Of a stretch of 64,000 nucleotides of DNA, positions 55,252 to 63,392 are shown one piece after another. A program made the translations under genes and the position numbers. Position 1 is the stretch's first letter. The number at the start of each line of letters is the position of its first letter. Location: assembly GCF_003815715.1 (NCBI RefSeq), contig NZ_CP033922.1, positions 682,001-746,000 on the forward strand, written 5' to 3'. Source of the DNA: Chryseobacterium sp. G0162. GTDB lineage: Bacteria > Bacteroidota > Bacteroidia > Flavobacteriales > Weeksellaceae. The notes under the pieces are model-generated. The model did no database searches and was not told where the DNA came from. It saw nothing but the letters and a program-made list of their open reading frames with translations.

Positions 55252-56283
55252 ATGAAAACAACAACACAAGATCCATCCATCATAAAAACTCCTCAAATGA
55301 AAGAAATATTGCAATACCTGTTCAATCACAATACCTTATCAAAGTCTGAGGCCAAGGCCATGATGATTGAAATTGCTCAGAACAAGTTCAATGCAGCAGA
55401 AGTTACAGCCTTCATCAGTGTTTTTCTGATGCGAAATATCACATTAAAAGAATTAGAAGGCTTTAGAGAAGCTCTGTTGCAGATGGCGGTTCCTATCCAT
55501 ATTGATTCCAGTGATGCCATTGATATCGTAGGAACGGGAGGTGACGGAAAAAACACAATCAATATATCAACATTGGCCAGCTTTGTGGTGGCCGGAGCCG
55601 GGCAGAAGGTAACAAAACACGGAAATTATGGGGCTTCAACCACTACAGGCTCATCCAATGTACTGGAAGAACTTGGATATCAGTTCAAGAACAGTTCAGA
55701 GCAGCTGAATGAAGATCTTGAAAGAGCGAATATCTGCTTTTTACATGCCCCTTACTTCCACCCTGCTCTTCAATCCGTTGGATTATTGAGAAAATCCCTT
55801 GGATTAAGAACGTTCTTTAATCTTCTGGGGCCTTTGGTAAACCCTGCAAAACCTCAATATTCCATGATTGGAGTATATAACCTGGAAATTGCAAGAATTT
55901 ATCAATATCTTTTACAAAAAGAGGAAAAGGATTTTATTTTAGTTCATGGATTGGATGGTTATGATGAGATCAGCCTTACCCACGACAGCAAAATCATCAC
56001 CAAAAAAGGTGAAGAAATCTATTCTGCAGAAGATTTAGGATTCAATCCTGTAACCTTAGAAGATATTAAGGCCGGAAACACCATTCAGGAAACCGCAAAA
56101 ATTTTCATGAATATTCTGGAAGGAAAAGGAACGGAACAACAAAACTCCGTGGTTTTAGCCAATGCATCCGTAGCACTTTATCATACTCATAAATTCGGGA
56201 CGTATGAGGACTGTCTTATGTTGGCTAAGGAAAGCTTAGAAAGTGGAAAAGCATTAAAAACATTTGATCTTTTAATTAATTAA
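55252..56283 (+). CDS. trpD: Anthranilate phosphoribosyltransferase
   Basis: 343 residues. VGTGGDGKNTINIST is the PRPP-binding motif, KHGNYGASTTTGSSNVLEELG the second binding loop, and RTFFNLLGPLVNPA the anthranilate site. Joins anthranilate to PRPP. Monofunctional, not fused to TrpG. A second ATG at 55288 may be the true start; the first 12 residues are not conserved-looking. Confidence 0.95.
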   Translation: MKTTTQDPSIIKTPQMKEILQYLFNHNTLSKSEAKAMMIEIAQNKFNAAEVTAFISVFLMRNITLKELEGFREALLQMAVPIHIDSSDAIDIVGTGGDGKNTINISTLASFVVAGAGQKVTKHGNYGASTTTGSSNVLEELGYQFKNSSEQLNEDLERANICFLHAPYFHPALQSVGLLRKSLGLRTFFNLLGPLVNPAKPQYSMIGVYNLEIARIYQYLLQKEEKDFILVHGLDGYDEISLTHDSKIITKKGEEIYSAEDLGFNPVTLEDIKAGNTIQETAKIFMNILEGKGTEQQNSVVLANASVALYHTHKFGTYEDCLMLAKESLESGKALKTFDLLIN

Positions 56284-56327
56284 GAATTTAATTTACCTAA
56301 TAACATTCTAATTTCTAATCTTTACTC

Positions 56328-57101
56328 ATGACCATACTAGATAAAATTATTGAAAGAAAAAAAGAAGAGATTTTGGTTTCAAAGGCTAATATTTCCATCG
56401 ATCAGTTAAAAAATACAGCATTTTTTGGAAGAAAGAGCTCTTCATTAAAAGAATCCATTAGAAATAAAAGCGGAATTATTGCTGAGTTTAAAAGGCAATC
56501 TCCGTCAAAAGGAATCATCAATGATAAAGTTCAGCCTTTAGAAGTTACTTCTGCTTATGAGAACTTTGGGGCAAGTGGGATTTCCATTCTTACGGATAAT
56601 GACTTTTTTGGAGGAAGTTCTAATGATATTCTGGCCGTAAGAAATCATCTTGGCGTACCAATTTTACGAAAAGATTTCATGGTTGATGAATACCAGTTTT
56701 ATGAGGCCAAAAGCATGGGAGCTGATGTTATTTTACTGATAGCAGCCTGTCTTTCTCCTAATCAAGTTCAGGAGTTTACAGAATTGGCTCATGAATTGGA
56801 TCTGGAAGTTTTATTGGAAATTCATACGGAAGAGGAACTGAAACATTTTAATTCTAAAATTGATTTAGTCGGAATTAATAACAGAAATTTAAAGGATTTT
56901 AAAGTTGATTTACAACATTCTGTTCAGCTAAAAGATCAACTTCCTAAAGACACATTATCTATTGCAGAAAGTGGGATTTATAATCTTGAAGATTTTAAAT
57001 ATTTAAAGGAAAAAGGGTTTGATGGTTTCCTGATGGGAGAATATTTTATGAGGAATACAGATCCGGCAAAAGCATTTGAAGAGTTTTCTTTACTAATTTG
57101 A
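56328..57101 (+). CDS. trpC: Indole-3-glycerol phosphate synthase
   Basis: 257 residues of a TIM barrel. IIAEFKRQSPSKG (catalytic Lys), SILTDNDFFGGS, PILRKDFMVDEYQ, and GINNRNLKDFKVD with IAESGIY are family signatures. Closes the indole ring. Monofunctional: not fused to TrpF, which follows. Its stop is followed by an AATTTGAAAAT-type repeat that reaches the trpF start. Confidence 0.95.
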   Translation: MTILDKIIERKKEEILVSKANISIDQLKNTAFFGRKSSSLKESIRNKSGIIAEFKRQSPSKGIINDKVQPLEVTSAYENFGASGISILTDNDFFGGSSNDILAVRNHLGVPILRKDFMVDEYQFYEAKSMGADVILLIAACLSPNQVQEFTELAHELDLEVLLEIHTEEELKHFNSKIDLVGINNRNLKDFKVDLQHSVQLKDQLPKDTLSIAESGIYNLEDFKYLKEKGFDGFLMGEYFMRNTDPAKAFEEFSLLI

Positions 57102-57130
57102 AAATGTGTCAATTTGAAAATTTGAAAATG
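57096..57130 (+). repeat. Short TTGAAAAT repeat between trpC and trpF
   Basis: ATTTGAAAATG occurs three times with small changes (atttgaaaatgtgtcaat, ttgaaaatttgaaaatgg). This pattern overlaps the trpC stop and produces a run of false upstream starts for trpF. Confidence 0.6.
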
Positions 57131-57166
57131 GATTTCACTCTGGATAATCAAAAGTCTATAACTATC

Positions 57167-57877
57167 ATGAACCAACAGCAAGCAACCCATTACACCTCTC
57201 CTGCCCTTAAAGTCTGTGGTCTGACAAATCTCGACCAGATACAGGAATTGATTGACATCAATACAGATTTCTTAGGCTTTATTTTTTACGAAAAATCGCC
57301 ACGATATGTTCTGAATCATTTGAGCATTGAAGATATTGCACAGATTAATCATCAGGGAAAAGTTGGGGTTTTTGTCAATGAAAAAATTGAAACCATTGTT
57401 GAAATAGCTGAAAAAGGAAAGCTTAATTTGATTCAATTGCATGGTGATGAGGATGACAGCCTAATTACTGAACTAAGAAAACAACTGAACCCAGATGTTA
57501 AAATCATCAAAGTGATAAGAATCGGAAATAATACAGCTGAAAACAAAGAGAAAATAGCAAAGATCTTCAATGATAATGCGGCGACCCACAACCTACAACC
57601 TATCAACTACTACCTGTTTGATACAGACAGCAAGGCATTTGGAGGAACAGGTCAACTATTTGACTGGAATTTATTAAATGACTTTGATATTCTACTACCC
57701 TATTTCCTGAGTGGTGGTATTTCAGAAGAGAATATCAAGAATATGGAAGGATTAAAACAGAAGCCATTTGCCTTAGATATTAATTCAAAATTTGAGATAG
57801 CTCCGGGTGATAAGGATGTAAACAGGATTAAAAAATTTAAAACCATCATTCCAAAGAGTCCCAACAGGACGATTTAA
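57167..57877 (+). CDS. trpF: Phosphoribosylanthranilate isomerase
   Basis: 236 residues if started at the ATG at 57167. Upstream starts (57098 TTG, 57104, 57128) lie in a low-complexity TTGAAAAT stretch and are less likely. LKVCGLTNLDQIQ, LIQLHGDEDD, and the FGGTGQLFDW phosphate/catalytic region with FLSGGI are visible. A segment near residues 140-152 (NAATHNLQPINYYL) looks like an insertion with repeat-like DNA. TIM-barrel enzyme of the operon. Confidence 0.92.
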   Translation: MNQQQATHYTSPALKVCGLTNLDQIQELIDINTDFLGFIFYEKSPRYVLNHLSIEDIAQINHQGKVGVFVNEKIETIVEIAEKGKLNLIQLHGDEDDSLITELRKQLNPDVKIIKVIRIGNNTAENKEKIAKIFNDNAATHNLQPINYYLFDTDSKAFGGTGQLFDWNLLNDFDILLPYFLSGGISEENIKNMEGLKQKPFALDINSKFEIAPGDKDVNRIKKFKTIIPKSPNRTI

Positions 57878-57975
57878 CCCAGAATTGGAAACATTCCAAT
57901 CAATATTAGCAACCAATATATCAATGACCAACCCATTCATGACAACATAAATACCAACCACCAAAAAACACACAA

Positions 57976-58428
57976 ATGCCACAATCATTAGTCAAAAATT
58001 ACATTCATATCGTATTCAGTACAAAATACCGGAATGATTTTATAGATGAAAACATAGAAAATGAATTGTACGCCTACATTGCTACATTATGTAAAGATTT
58101 TGAAAGCTATGCATTACAGATTGGCTGAACAGACAATCATATTCACATTCTTTGTAGATTGTCCAGGAAAATTGCATTAATGAAATTGGTTCAGGAAATA
58201 AAGGCACATTCCTCAAAATGGATCAAAACAAAAGGCAGGAAATATGAGAATTTCTTTTGGCAGGATGGTTATGGTGCGTTTTCAGTAGGTGACAAAGATG
58301 TTCACATTGTGTCAAAATATATTAAAAATCAACGCCAGCATCATCAAAAACAGGATTTTAAAAATGAACTTGTGGAGATATTGGAAAAACATAAAATGGA
58401 TTATGATGAAAAATTTTTGTGGGATTAG
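57976..58428 (+). pseudogene. RAYT (REP-associated Y1 transposase) pseudogene with a nonsense codon
   Basis: Would encode 150 residues of the IS200/IS605-like Y1 transposase family: an N-terminal YIHIVFSTKYR, the HUH motif in TDNHIHIL, WQDGYGAFSV, and the catalytic Tyr in VSKYIKNQRQHH. An in-frame TGA at 58126-58128 stops the frame after 50 residues, exactly before TDNHIHIL, where relatives have Gly; a single GGA-to-TGA change would explain it. It interrupts the trp operon between trpF and the GNAT gene. Translation could restart at the ATG at 58159. Confidence 0.85.
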
Positions 58429-58521
58429 ATGCAATGATTATGGCTAAGGATTTTATCCTTTGCTAGGGTTAAGTCGTCCCTTCGAGAATCCTTATGAATT
58501 TTGATTATTATGTAATAAACT

Positions 58522-59067
58522 ATGAAATATCAGATTAAACAAGCCAACGAAATAACAGATAAAGAAATTGAACATATTCTGTCGCTCTGGGATGTTTCTG
58601 CATGGAACACGATGAAACCTGCCTATTTCCGCACCTTTTTTAAAGATTCGGAGTTTCATTTTCTGATGGATTTACATTCTGAAATTCTGGCCGTTCTCCG
58701 GCTTAATTTTGATTTTGCACTGGAAATCTCCGGGGAACAATACCCTTTCGCAGAAGTTGTAGGATTGGTTGCTGCCCATCAAAAAAAAGGATATGGAGCA
58801 AAGCTGTTAAAATATTTTAAAGAAAATATTACCCAAAGAAAGATGGAGACCATAGGTTTTTGCCATACTGACCTTCGTCCGTTTTATGAAAAATGCAGTA
58901 TTGAAATCCTTTATGATAAAGCAAAAGCTATTAAGGAACATACAGGTTCGGAATGGATCAATTCGGAAGATGATGATATTTTAATATTTAATATCTCTCA
59001 AAAAGAAAAAGAACAGCTCACTACATTGAGCCCACAAAATAATGCTTATTTAATTACTAAAGAATAA
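58522..59067 (+). CDS. GNAT-family N-acetyltransferase
   Basis: 181 residues. The acetyl-CoA motif is [20 protein letters not shown]; the family's strand-helix order is otherwise kept. Target unknown. It sits between trpF and trpB with only a 4-base gap to trpB, so it is co-transcribed with the tryptophan genes. Whether it has a role in tryptophan metabolism is not known. Confidence 0.85.
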   Translation: MKYQIKQANEITDKEIEHILSLWDVSAWNTMKPAYFRTFFKDSEFHFLMDLHSEILAVLRLNFDFALEISGEQYPFAEVVGLVAAHQKKGYGAKLLKYFKENITQRKMETIGFCHTDLRPFYEKCSIEILYDKAKAIKEHTGSEWINSEDDDILIFNISQKEKEQLTTLSPQNNAYLITKE

Positions 59068-59071
59068 AGAA

Positions 59072-60250
59072 ATGAATTATAAAAACCCTGATGAACATGG
59101 ATATTATGGAGAATTTGGAGGAGCTTTTATCCCCGAAATGCTTTATCCGAATGTAGAAGAACTGCAAAAGAATTATCTTGAAATCATTGAGTCGGAAGAT
59201 TTTCAGAATGAATACCAGGATTTGCTTAAAAATTATGTAGGCAGGGCAACTCCGTTGTATTTTGCTAAAAACTTAAGTAACAAATACAATACACAGATCT
59301 ACTTAAAACGGGAAGATCTCAACCATACCGGAGCTCACAAGATTAATAATGCTTTAGGACAGGTTCTTCTGGCAAAACGCCTTGGAAAAACAAGGATTAT
59401 TGCAGAAACCGGAGCCGGACAACATGGTGTAGCAACAGCAACAGCCTGTGCCTTGCTTGGTCTTGAGTGTATCGTATATATGGGAGAAATTGATATCCAA
59501 AGACAGGCGCCCAATGTAGCCAGAATGAAAATGCTGGGTGCAGAAGTTATAGCAGCCACTTCAGGATCAAAAACACTGAAAGATGCAGTCAATGAAGCTC
59601 TAAGAGATTGGATCAATAATCCTGTTACGACTCATTATGTGATTGGAAGTGTGGTAGGACCTCACCCTTTCCCGGATCTTGTAGCAAGATTTCAAAGCAT
59701 CATTTCAAAAGAGATTAAGGAGCAACTTAAAGAAAAAATCGGGAGAGAAAATCCAGATTATGTGATTGCTTGTGTAGGTGGAGGAAGCAATGCTGCCGGA
59801 ACATTTTACCATTTTGTAGATGAAAAAGAAGTAAAAATCATTGCTGCTGAAGCTGGAGGTCATGGAGTGGACTCTGGGAAATCCGCAGCTACGACCTTCT
59901 TAGGAACGCTGGGGGTACTTCATGGAAGCAAAAGCCTTGTAATGCAAACTGAAGATGGACAGGTCATTGAACCTCATTCAATTTCTGCGGGGCTTGATTA
60001 TCCTGGAATCGGACCTTTTCACGCGAATTTATTCAAGGAAAAAAGAGCTGAGTTTTTCAGTATTAATGATGATGAAGCCTTGAAATGTGCTTTTGAACTA
60101 ACCAAACTGGAAGGAATTATTCCTGCTCTTGAAAGTTCTCATGCTCTTGCAGTTTTGGACAAGAAAAAATTCAATGAAGAGGATATTGTCGTTATTTGCT
60201 TAAGTGGGCGCGGAGATAAGGATATGGAGACCTATCTTAAAAATTTGTAA
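59072..60250 (+). CDS. trpB: Tryptophan synthase beta chain
   Basis: 392 residues, PLP-dependent. The Lys that binds PLP is in [26 protein letters not shown] is the phosphate loop, and [17 protein letters not shown] the catalytic Glu region (EAGGHG follows). Condenses indole and serine. The sequence belongs to the main TrpB1 branch, as expected beside trpA. Confidence 0.97.
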   Translation: MNYKNPDEHGYYGEFGGAFIPEMLYPNVEELQKNYLEIIESEDFQNEYQDLLKNYVGRATPLYFAKNLSNKYNTQIYLKREDLNHTGAHKINNALGQVLLAKRLGKTRIIAETGAGQHGVATATACALLGLECIVYMGEIDIQRQAPNVARMKMLGAEVIAATSGSKTLKDAVNEALRDWINNPVTTHYVIGSVVGPHPFPDLVARFQSIISKEIKEQLKEKIGRENPDYVIACVGGGSNAAGTFYHFVDEKEVKIIAAEAGGHGVDSGKSAATTFLGTLGVLHGSKSLVMQTEDGQVIEPHSISAGLDYPGIGPFHANLFKEKRAEFFSINDDEALKCAFELTKLEGIIPALESSHALAVLDKKKFNEEDIVVICLSGRGDKDMETYLKNL

Positions 60251-60328
60251 AATGTAAAAAGTATTCATGTAATATGACAAACCAGATCATAAATACATTT
60301 TGCATGAATACATCAATACAATAAAAAA

Positions 60329-61063
60329 ATGAAAAAACTAAATATATACTTCACCGCAGGAATCCCAGAACTGGAAGATACTGCTGACATCATACAACTT
60401 ATCCAGGACTCCGGAGCAGACATGATTGAGATCGGTATGCCCTATTCTGATCCCGTAGCCGATGGACCTGTGATTCAAAAAGCCCACGAACTGGCTTTAC
60501 AAAACGGAATGACTATTGAGAAACTTTTTTCTCAATTAAAAACCATAAAAGATAAAATAAAAGTTCCCGTCATCTTAATGGGATACATCAATCCTGTACT
60601 GAGCTTTGGTTTTGAAAAGTTTTGTAAAGAATGCTCAGAAAGCGGAGTTTCAGGACTTATTCTTCCTGACCTCCCTCCTATTGAATTTGAGAAAAACTAT
60701 CAGCATATTCTGAAAAACTACGGCCTTAATTTCACCTTTTTGGTTACCCCTGAAACGTCTGATGAAAGAATACAATATCTGGATTCATTAAGCTCAGGAT
60801 TCTTATATGCAGTAAGCTCATCTTCCACTACAGGAAATGAAAACACTGTTCTAAAGAATGAAAATTATCTGACCCGATTATCGGATCTTCCTCTTAAGAA
60901 TCCGGTAATGATCGGTTTCGGAATAAAATCAAAAGAAGATTTTGAAAATGTAACTGAAAAAGCAGATGGCGGAATCATTGGAACAGCCTTTGTGAATGTG
61001 TTGCTGCAGGATAAAGATTGGAAGAAGAATGCCATAGATTTTATCCATTCCATAAAAGCTTAA
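60329..61063 (+). CDS. trpA: Tryptophan synthase alpha chain
   Basis: 244 residues of a TIM barrel. Catalytic Glu in MIEIGMPYSDPVADGPVIQ (with the Asp of PYSDP region), then MGYINPVLSFG, GLILPDLPP and IGFGIKSKEDF. Slightly shorter than E. coli TrpA (268). Releases indole to TrpB. Last gene of the operon; a promoter-like box for lipB follows. Confidence 0.96.
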   Translation: MKKLNIYFTAGIPELEDTADIIQLIQDSGADMIEIGMPYSDPVADGPVIQKAHELALQNGMTIEKLFSQLKTIKDKIKVPVILMGYINPVLSFGFEKFCKECSESGVSGLILPDLPPIEFEKNYQHILKNYGLNFTFLVTPETSDERIQYLDSLSSGFLYAVSSSSTTGNENTVLKNENYLTRLSDLPLKNPVMIGFGIKSKEDFENVTEKADGGIIGTAFVNVLLQDKDWKKNAIDFIHSIKA

Positions 61064-61070
61064 AATTCAC

Positions 61071-61078
61071 TAAATTTG
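61071..61078 (+). promoter_or_regulatory. Promoter -7 box before lipB
   Basis: TAAATTTG fits TAnnTTTG, 16 bases before the lipB ATG, so lipB can be read independently of the trp operon. Confidence 0.5.
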
Positions 61079-61094
61079 TATATCAAAAATTGAA

Positions 61095-61823
61095 ATGAAT
61101 ACAAATCAAAATAAAGCAGTAGAATTTGAAGATTTAGGTATTAAAGAATATCAGCCCGCCTGGGATTATCAGGAACAGCTGATGAAGAGTATTATTGATA
61201 CCAAAATAAAGAACCGCGACCTGCCTGCAGAACAGCATATTACCACCCCGAACCACCTTCTTTTTGTAGAACACCCGCATGTGTATACATTGGGAAAAAG
61301 CGGACACGAAGAAAATATGCTGGCCGGAATTGATAAACTGAAGGAAATAGAAGCCACTTATGTAAAAACCAATCGTGGCGGAGACATCACCTATCATGGC
61401 TATGGTCAGATTGTGGGTTATCCTGTTCTGGATCTTGAAAATTTCTTTACAGATATTCATTTATATATGAGAAATCTTGAAGAGGTTATCATCAGAACGA
61501 TTGCCGAATATGGATTGAAAGGAGAACGTTCTCCCGGAGAAACCGGTGTTTGGCTGGATGTTGGGAAACCTTATGCCAGAAAGATGTGTGCAATGGGCGT
61601 AAAAGCTTCCCGATGGGTAACTTTGCATGGCTTTGCTTTGAATGTGAATACAGATATGCGTTACTTTGAATACATTGTTCCATGCGGAATCAAGGATAAG
61701 CAGGTTACTTCTTTAAAAAGAGAACTGGAAAGAGAATTGACACCGGAAGAAATGGAAGATGTAAAAGCAAAAATCAGAAAGCATTTTGCGGATGTATTTC
61801 AAGCAGAACTGATTTATAAGTAG
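61095..61823 (+). CDS. lipB: Lipoyl (octanoyl) transferase
   Basis: 242 residues. RGGDITYHGYGQIVGYPVLDL and the catalytic Cys in VPCGIKDKQVTSL, with the Lys in GVKASRWVTLHG. Transfers octanoyl from ACP to lipoyl domains. It lies 31 bases after trpA on the same strand but has its own promoter box and ends with a perfect terminator. Confidence 0.95.
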   Translation: MNTNQNKAVEFEDLGIKEYQPAWDYQEQLMKSIIDTKIKNRDLPAEQHITTPNHLLFVEHPHVYTLGKSGHEENMLAGIDKLKEIEATYVKTNRGGDITYHGYGQIVGYPVLDLENFFTDIHLYMRNLEEVIIRTIAEYGLKGERSPGETGVWLDVGKPYARKMCAMGVKASRWVTLHGFALNVNTDMRYFEYIVPCGIKDKQVTSLKRELERELTPEEMEDVKAKIRKHFADVFQAELIYK

Positions 61824-61845
61824 TTTTAACAACATACAAGATATC

Positions 61846-61878
61846 ATCCCTATGTAGCCAATACATAGGGATTTTTTA
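61846..61878 (+). terminator. Terminator of lipB
   Basis: ATCCCTATGTA pairs perfectly with TACATAGGGAT around a 5-base loop and is followed by T6. Confidence 0.92.
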
Positions 61879-62020
61879 TGAATATGATTCACAAAAATGA
61901 ATTATAAATTATTTTTTTCAAAAAAAACTTGCAGATATTTAAATTTTTCATAATTTTAATATCACTAAATAGTGAATAAAGAAAACACTGTTTAGCTTAA
62001 AAATCATTAACCACCAAAAT

Positions 62021-62989
62021 ATGAGAACTATGAAAAAATTTTTGCTATCCATGATGGTATTTGTATCCGTACTGTCCATCAACTCCTGTTCAGATTCCAA
62101 TGCGAATCAGGAAGCTGTGAATTCACAGACCAAAGAAACTGCGATGAAAGAGTTCGGAAGAACTGTTCCTGTAGGGATAGATAAAGAAGGGGAAAAATAT
62201 AAGGTTTCCTTTATTCTTTCAGCCCAGCCTTATGAAATTAAAGATACTAAGGAGAATGAGGCTTATATTTCTATGATTAGCGAGGCTGTAAAAAATGAAT
62301 CCCCGGTTCATATTTTCCTTAAGGCCAATTCCAATGAAATTGCGAAGGTAGAAAGTCCAACACTGGAAGATATTCGTTTCTTTAAATCTGCTTTAACAAA
62401 AGAAGAAAAAGCAGGAAATCAGGTAACCAGAAAATTAGCCAGTGTTATTCCTGATCTGGCCACTTTGAACAGCTTATTTACACAGATCAAAAATCAATCT
62501 TGTGGAACTTCTACAGCATCTTCTCCATGTATTACGTTCAGATATCCTGTAGACGGTTGCTATGCAAGAGCACACAAAATGAGACAGATCTTAAACAATG
62601 CCGGATATGAATGTGAAAAGCAATTCGTCTATGGAAACTTAAGAGCTTCTACCGGAACTTGTTGTGTATCATGGGTGTATCACGTGGCTATCCTTGTAAG
62701 CTTTAAAAATGCTTCCGGAGTGGTTGAAAAAAGAATTATTGACCCTTCTCTAAATGGAACAGGTCCTATCACGGATACTGCATGGAGAGCGGCATGCACC
62801 AACTCTACTTGTGGTTCTACTTCTGTTTCATCTTTTACTAACACAGCAGGAAATGTTTACTACAGAAGTCCATCAGGATCTTTATTATATGATAACAACC
62901 TGGTCAATACCAATTGTACATTAACAGCTTTTTCAGCCCTTTCAGGCTGTTCAGCTCCAGTACCTAGTACAGCACATTGCGGATTCTAA
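62021..62989 (+). CDS. Protein-glutaminase precursor
   Basis: 322 residues, strongly similar to the secreted protein-glutaminase (protein-deamidating enzyme, EC 3.5.1.44) of Chryseobacterium proteolyticum. A signal peptide with a lipobox-like INSC is followed by a propeptide to about residue 138. The mature part (about 184 residues) begins LASVIPDLATLN. With mature numbering the catalytic triad is Cys42 (DGCYARAH), His83 (YHVAIL) and Asp103 (IIDPS), all present. It hydrolyses side-chain amides of protein glutamine. The ATG at 62030 is an alternative start. Confidence 0.92.
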   Translation: MRTMKKFLLSMMVFVSVLSINSCSDSNANQEAVNSQTKETAMKEFGRTVPVGIDKEGEKYKVSFILSAQPYEIKDTKENEAYISMISEAVKNESPVHIFLKANSNEIAKVESPTLEDIRFFKSALTKEEKAGNQVTRKLASVIPDLATLNSLFTQIKNQSCGTSTASSPCITFRYPVDGCYARAHKMRQILNNAGYECEKQFVYGNLRASTGTCCVSWVYHVAILVSFKNASGVVEKRIIDPSLNGTGPITDTAWRAACTNSTCGSTSVSSFTNTAGNVYYRSPSGSLLYDNNLVNTNCTLTAFSALSGCSAPVPSTAHCGF

Positions 62990-63002
62990 CTCACTTTTAT
63001 AG

Positions 63003-63041
63003 AAGCTCCTGCATGTATTGATAAATTGCAGGAGCTTTTTA
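63003..63041 (+). terminator. Terminator between protein-glutaminase and the lipoprotein gene
   Basis: AAGCTCCTGCA pairs with TGCAGGAGCTT and is followed by T5. The next gene starts 17 bases later, so it may be read from its own promoter or by read-through. Confidence 0.85.
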
Positions 63042-63057
63042 CAAATACTTTATTATT

Positions 63058-63369
63058 ATGAAAGCCTGGACCTATTTATTGTTACTGTTTACCATGATTA
63101 CATCCTGTTCTTCCAACCCTGAATCCCAGAAATTAACCTGGTATAATAATGCAACCATCAACAATATTCTTGAAGACCCGGATAAGCCGGAAGAAGTTGT
63201 ACGTATCGCTATTGGAATAAGTGCTCAGGTTTTTTATATTTCAAAAAAGTCTTCTGATTATAAAACCTTGATGGAAAAGGCTAATCTAAGTTTTAAAAAA
63301 GGTAAAACCTATAATATAGGGGTTGAAAGTAAAACCAATATGGTCAAAGAGATCAATGAGGTGAAATAA
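63058..63369 (+). CDS. Small lipoprotein resembling the protein-glutaminase propeptide
   Basis: 103 residues. Lipobox MITSC at residues 13-17. The part after residue 45 (IAIGISAQVFYISKKSS ... TYNIGVESKTNMVKEI) can be aligned with the propeptide region of the neighbouring protein-glutaminase (VSFILSAQPYEIKDTKE ... VHIFLKANSNEIAKVE): both have the SAQ followed by Tyr/Phe and Ile, a helix, and a strand with N near the end. Identity is low. An inhibitor or chaperone role for the enzyme is a hypothesis. Confidence 0.7.
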   Translation: MKAWTYLLLLFTMITSCSSNPESQKLTWYNNATINNILEDPDKPEEVVRIAIGISAQVFYISKKSSDYKTLMEKANLSFKKGKTYNIGVESKTNMVKEINEVK

Positions 63370-63392
63370 TTTTTTTCTTCATTTTCTTCTAC

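Noticed and set aside
57098..57166. Longer TrpF N-terminus
   Set aside because: The region consists of TTGAAAAT repeats that overlap the trpC stop and encode residues unlike any TrpF N-terminus.
58159..58428. Independent 89-residue gene after the RAYT stop codon
   Set aside because: It is the in-frame continuation of the transposase after one nonsense codon and lacks the HUH motif, so it is treated as part of the pseudogene.
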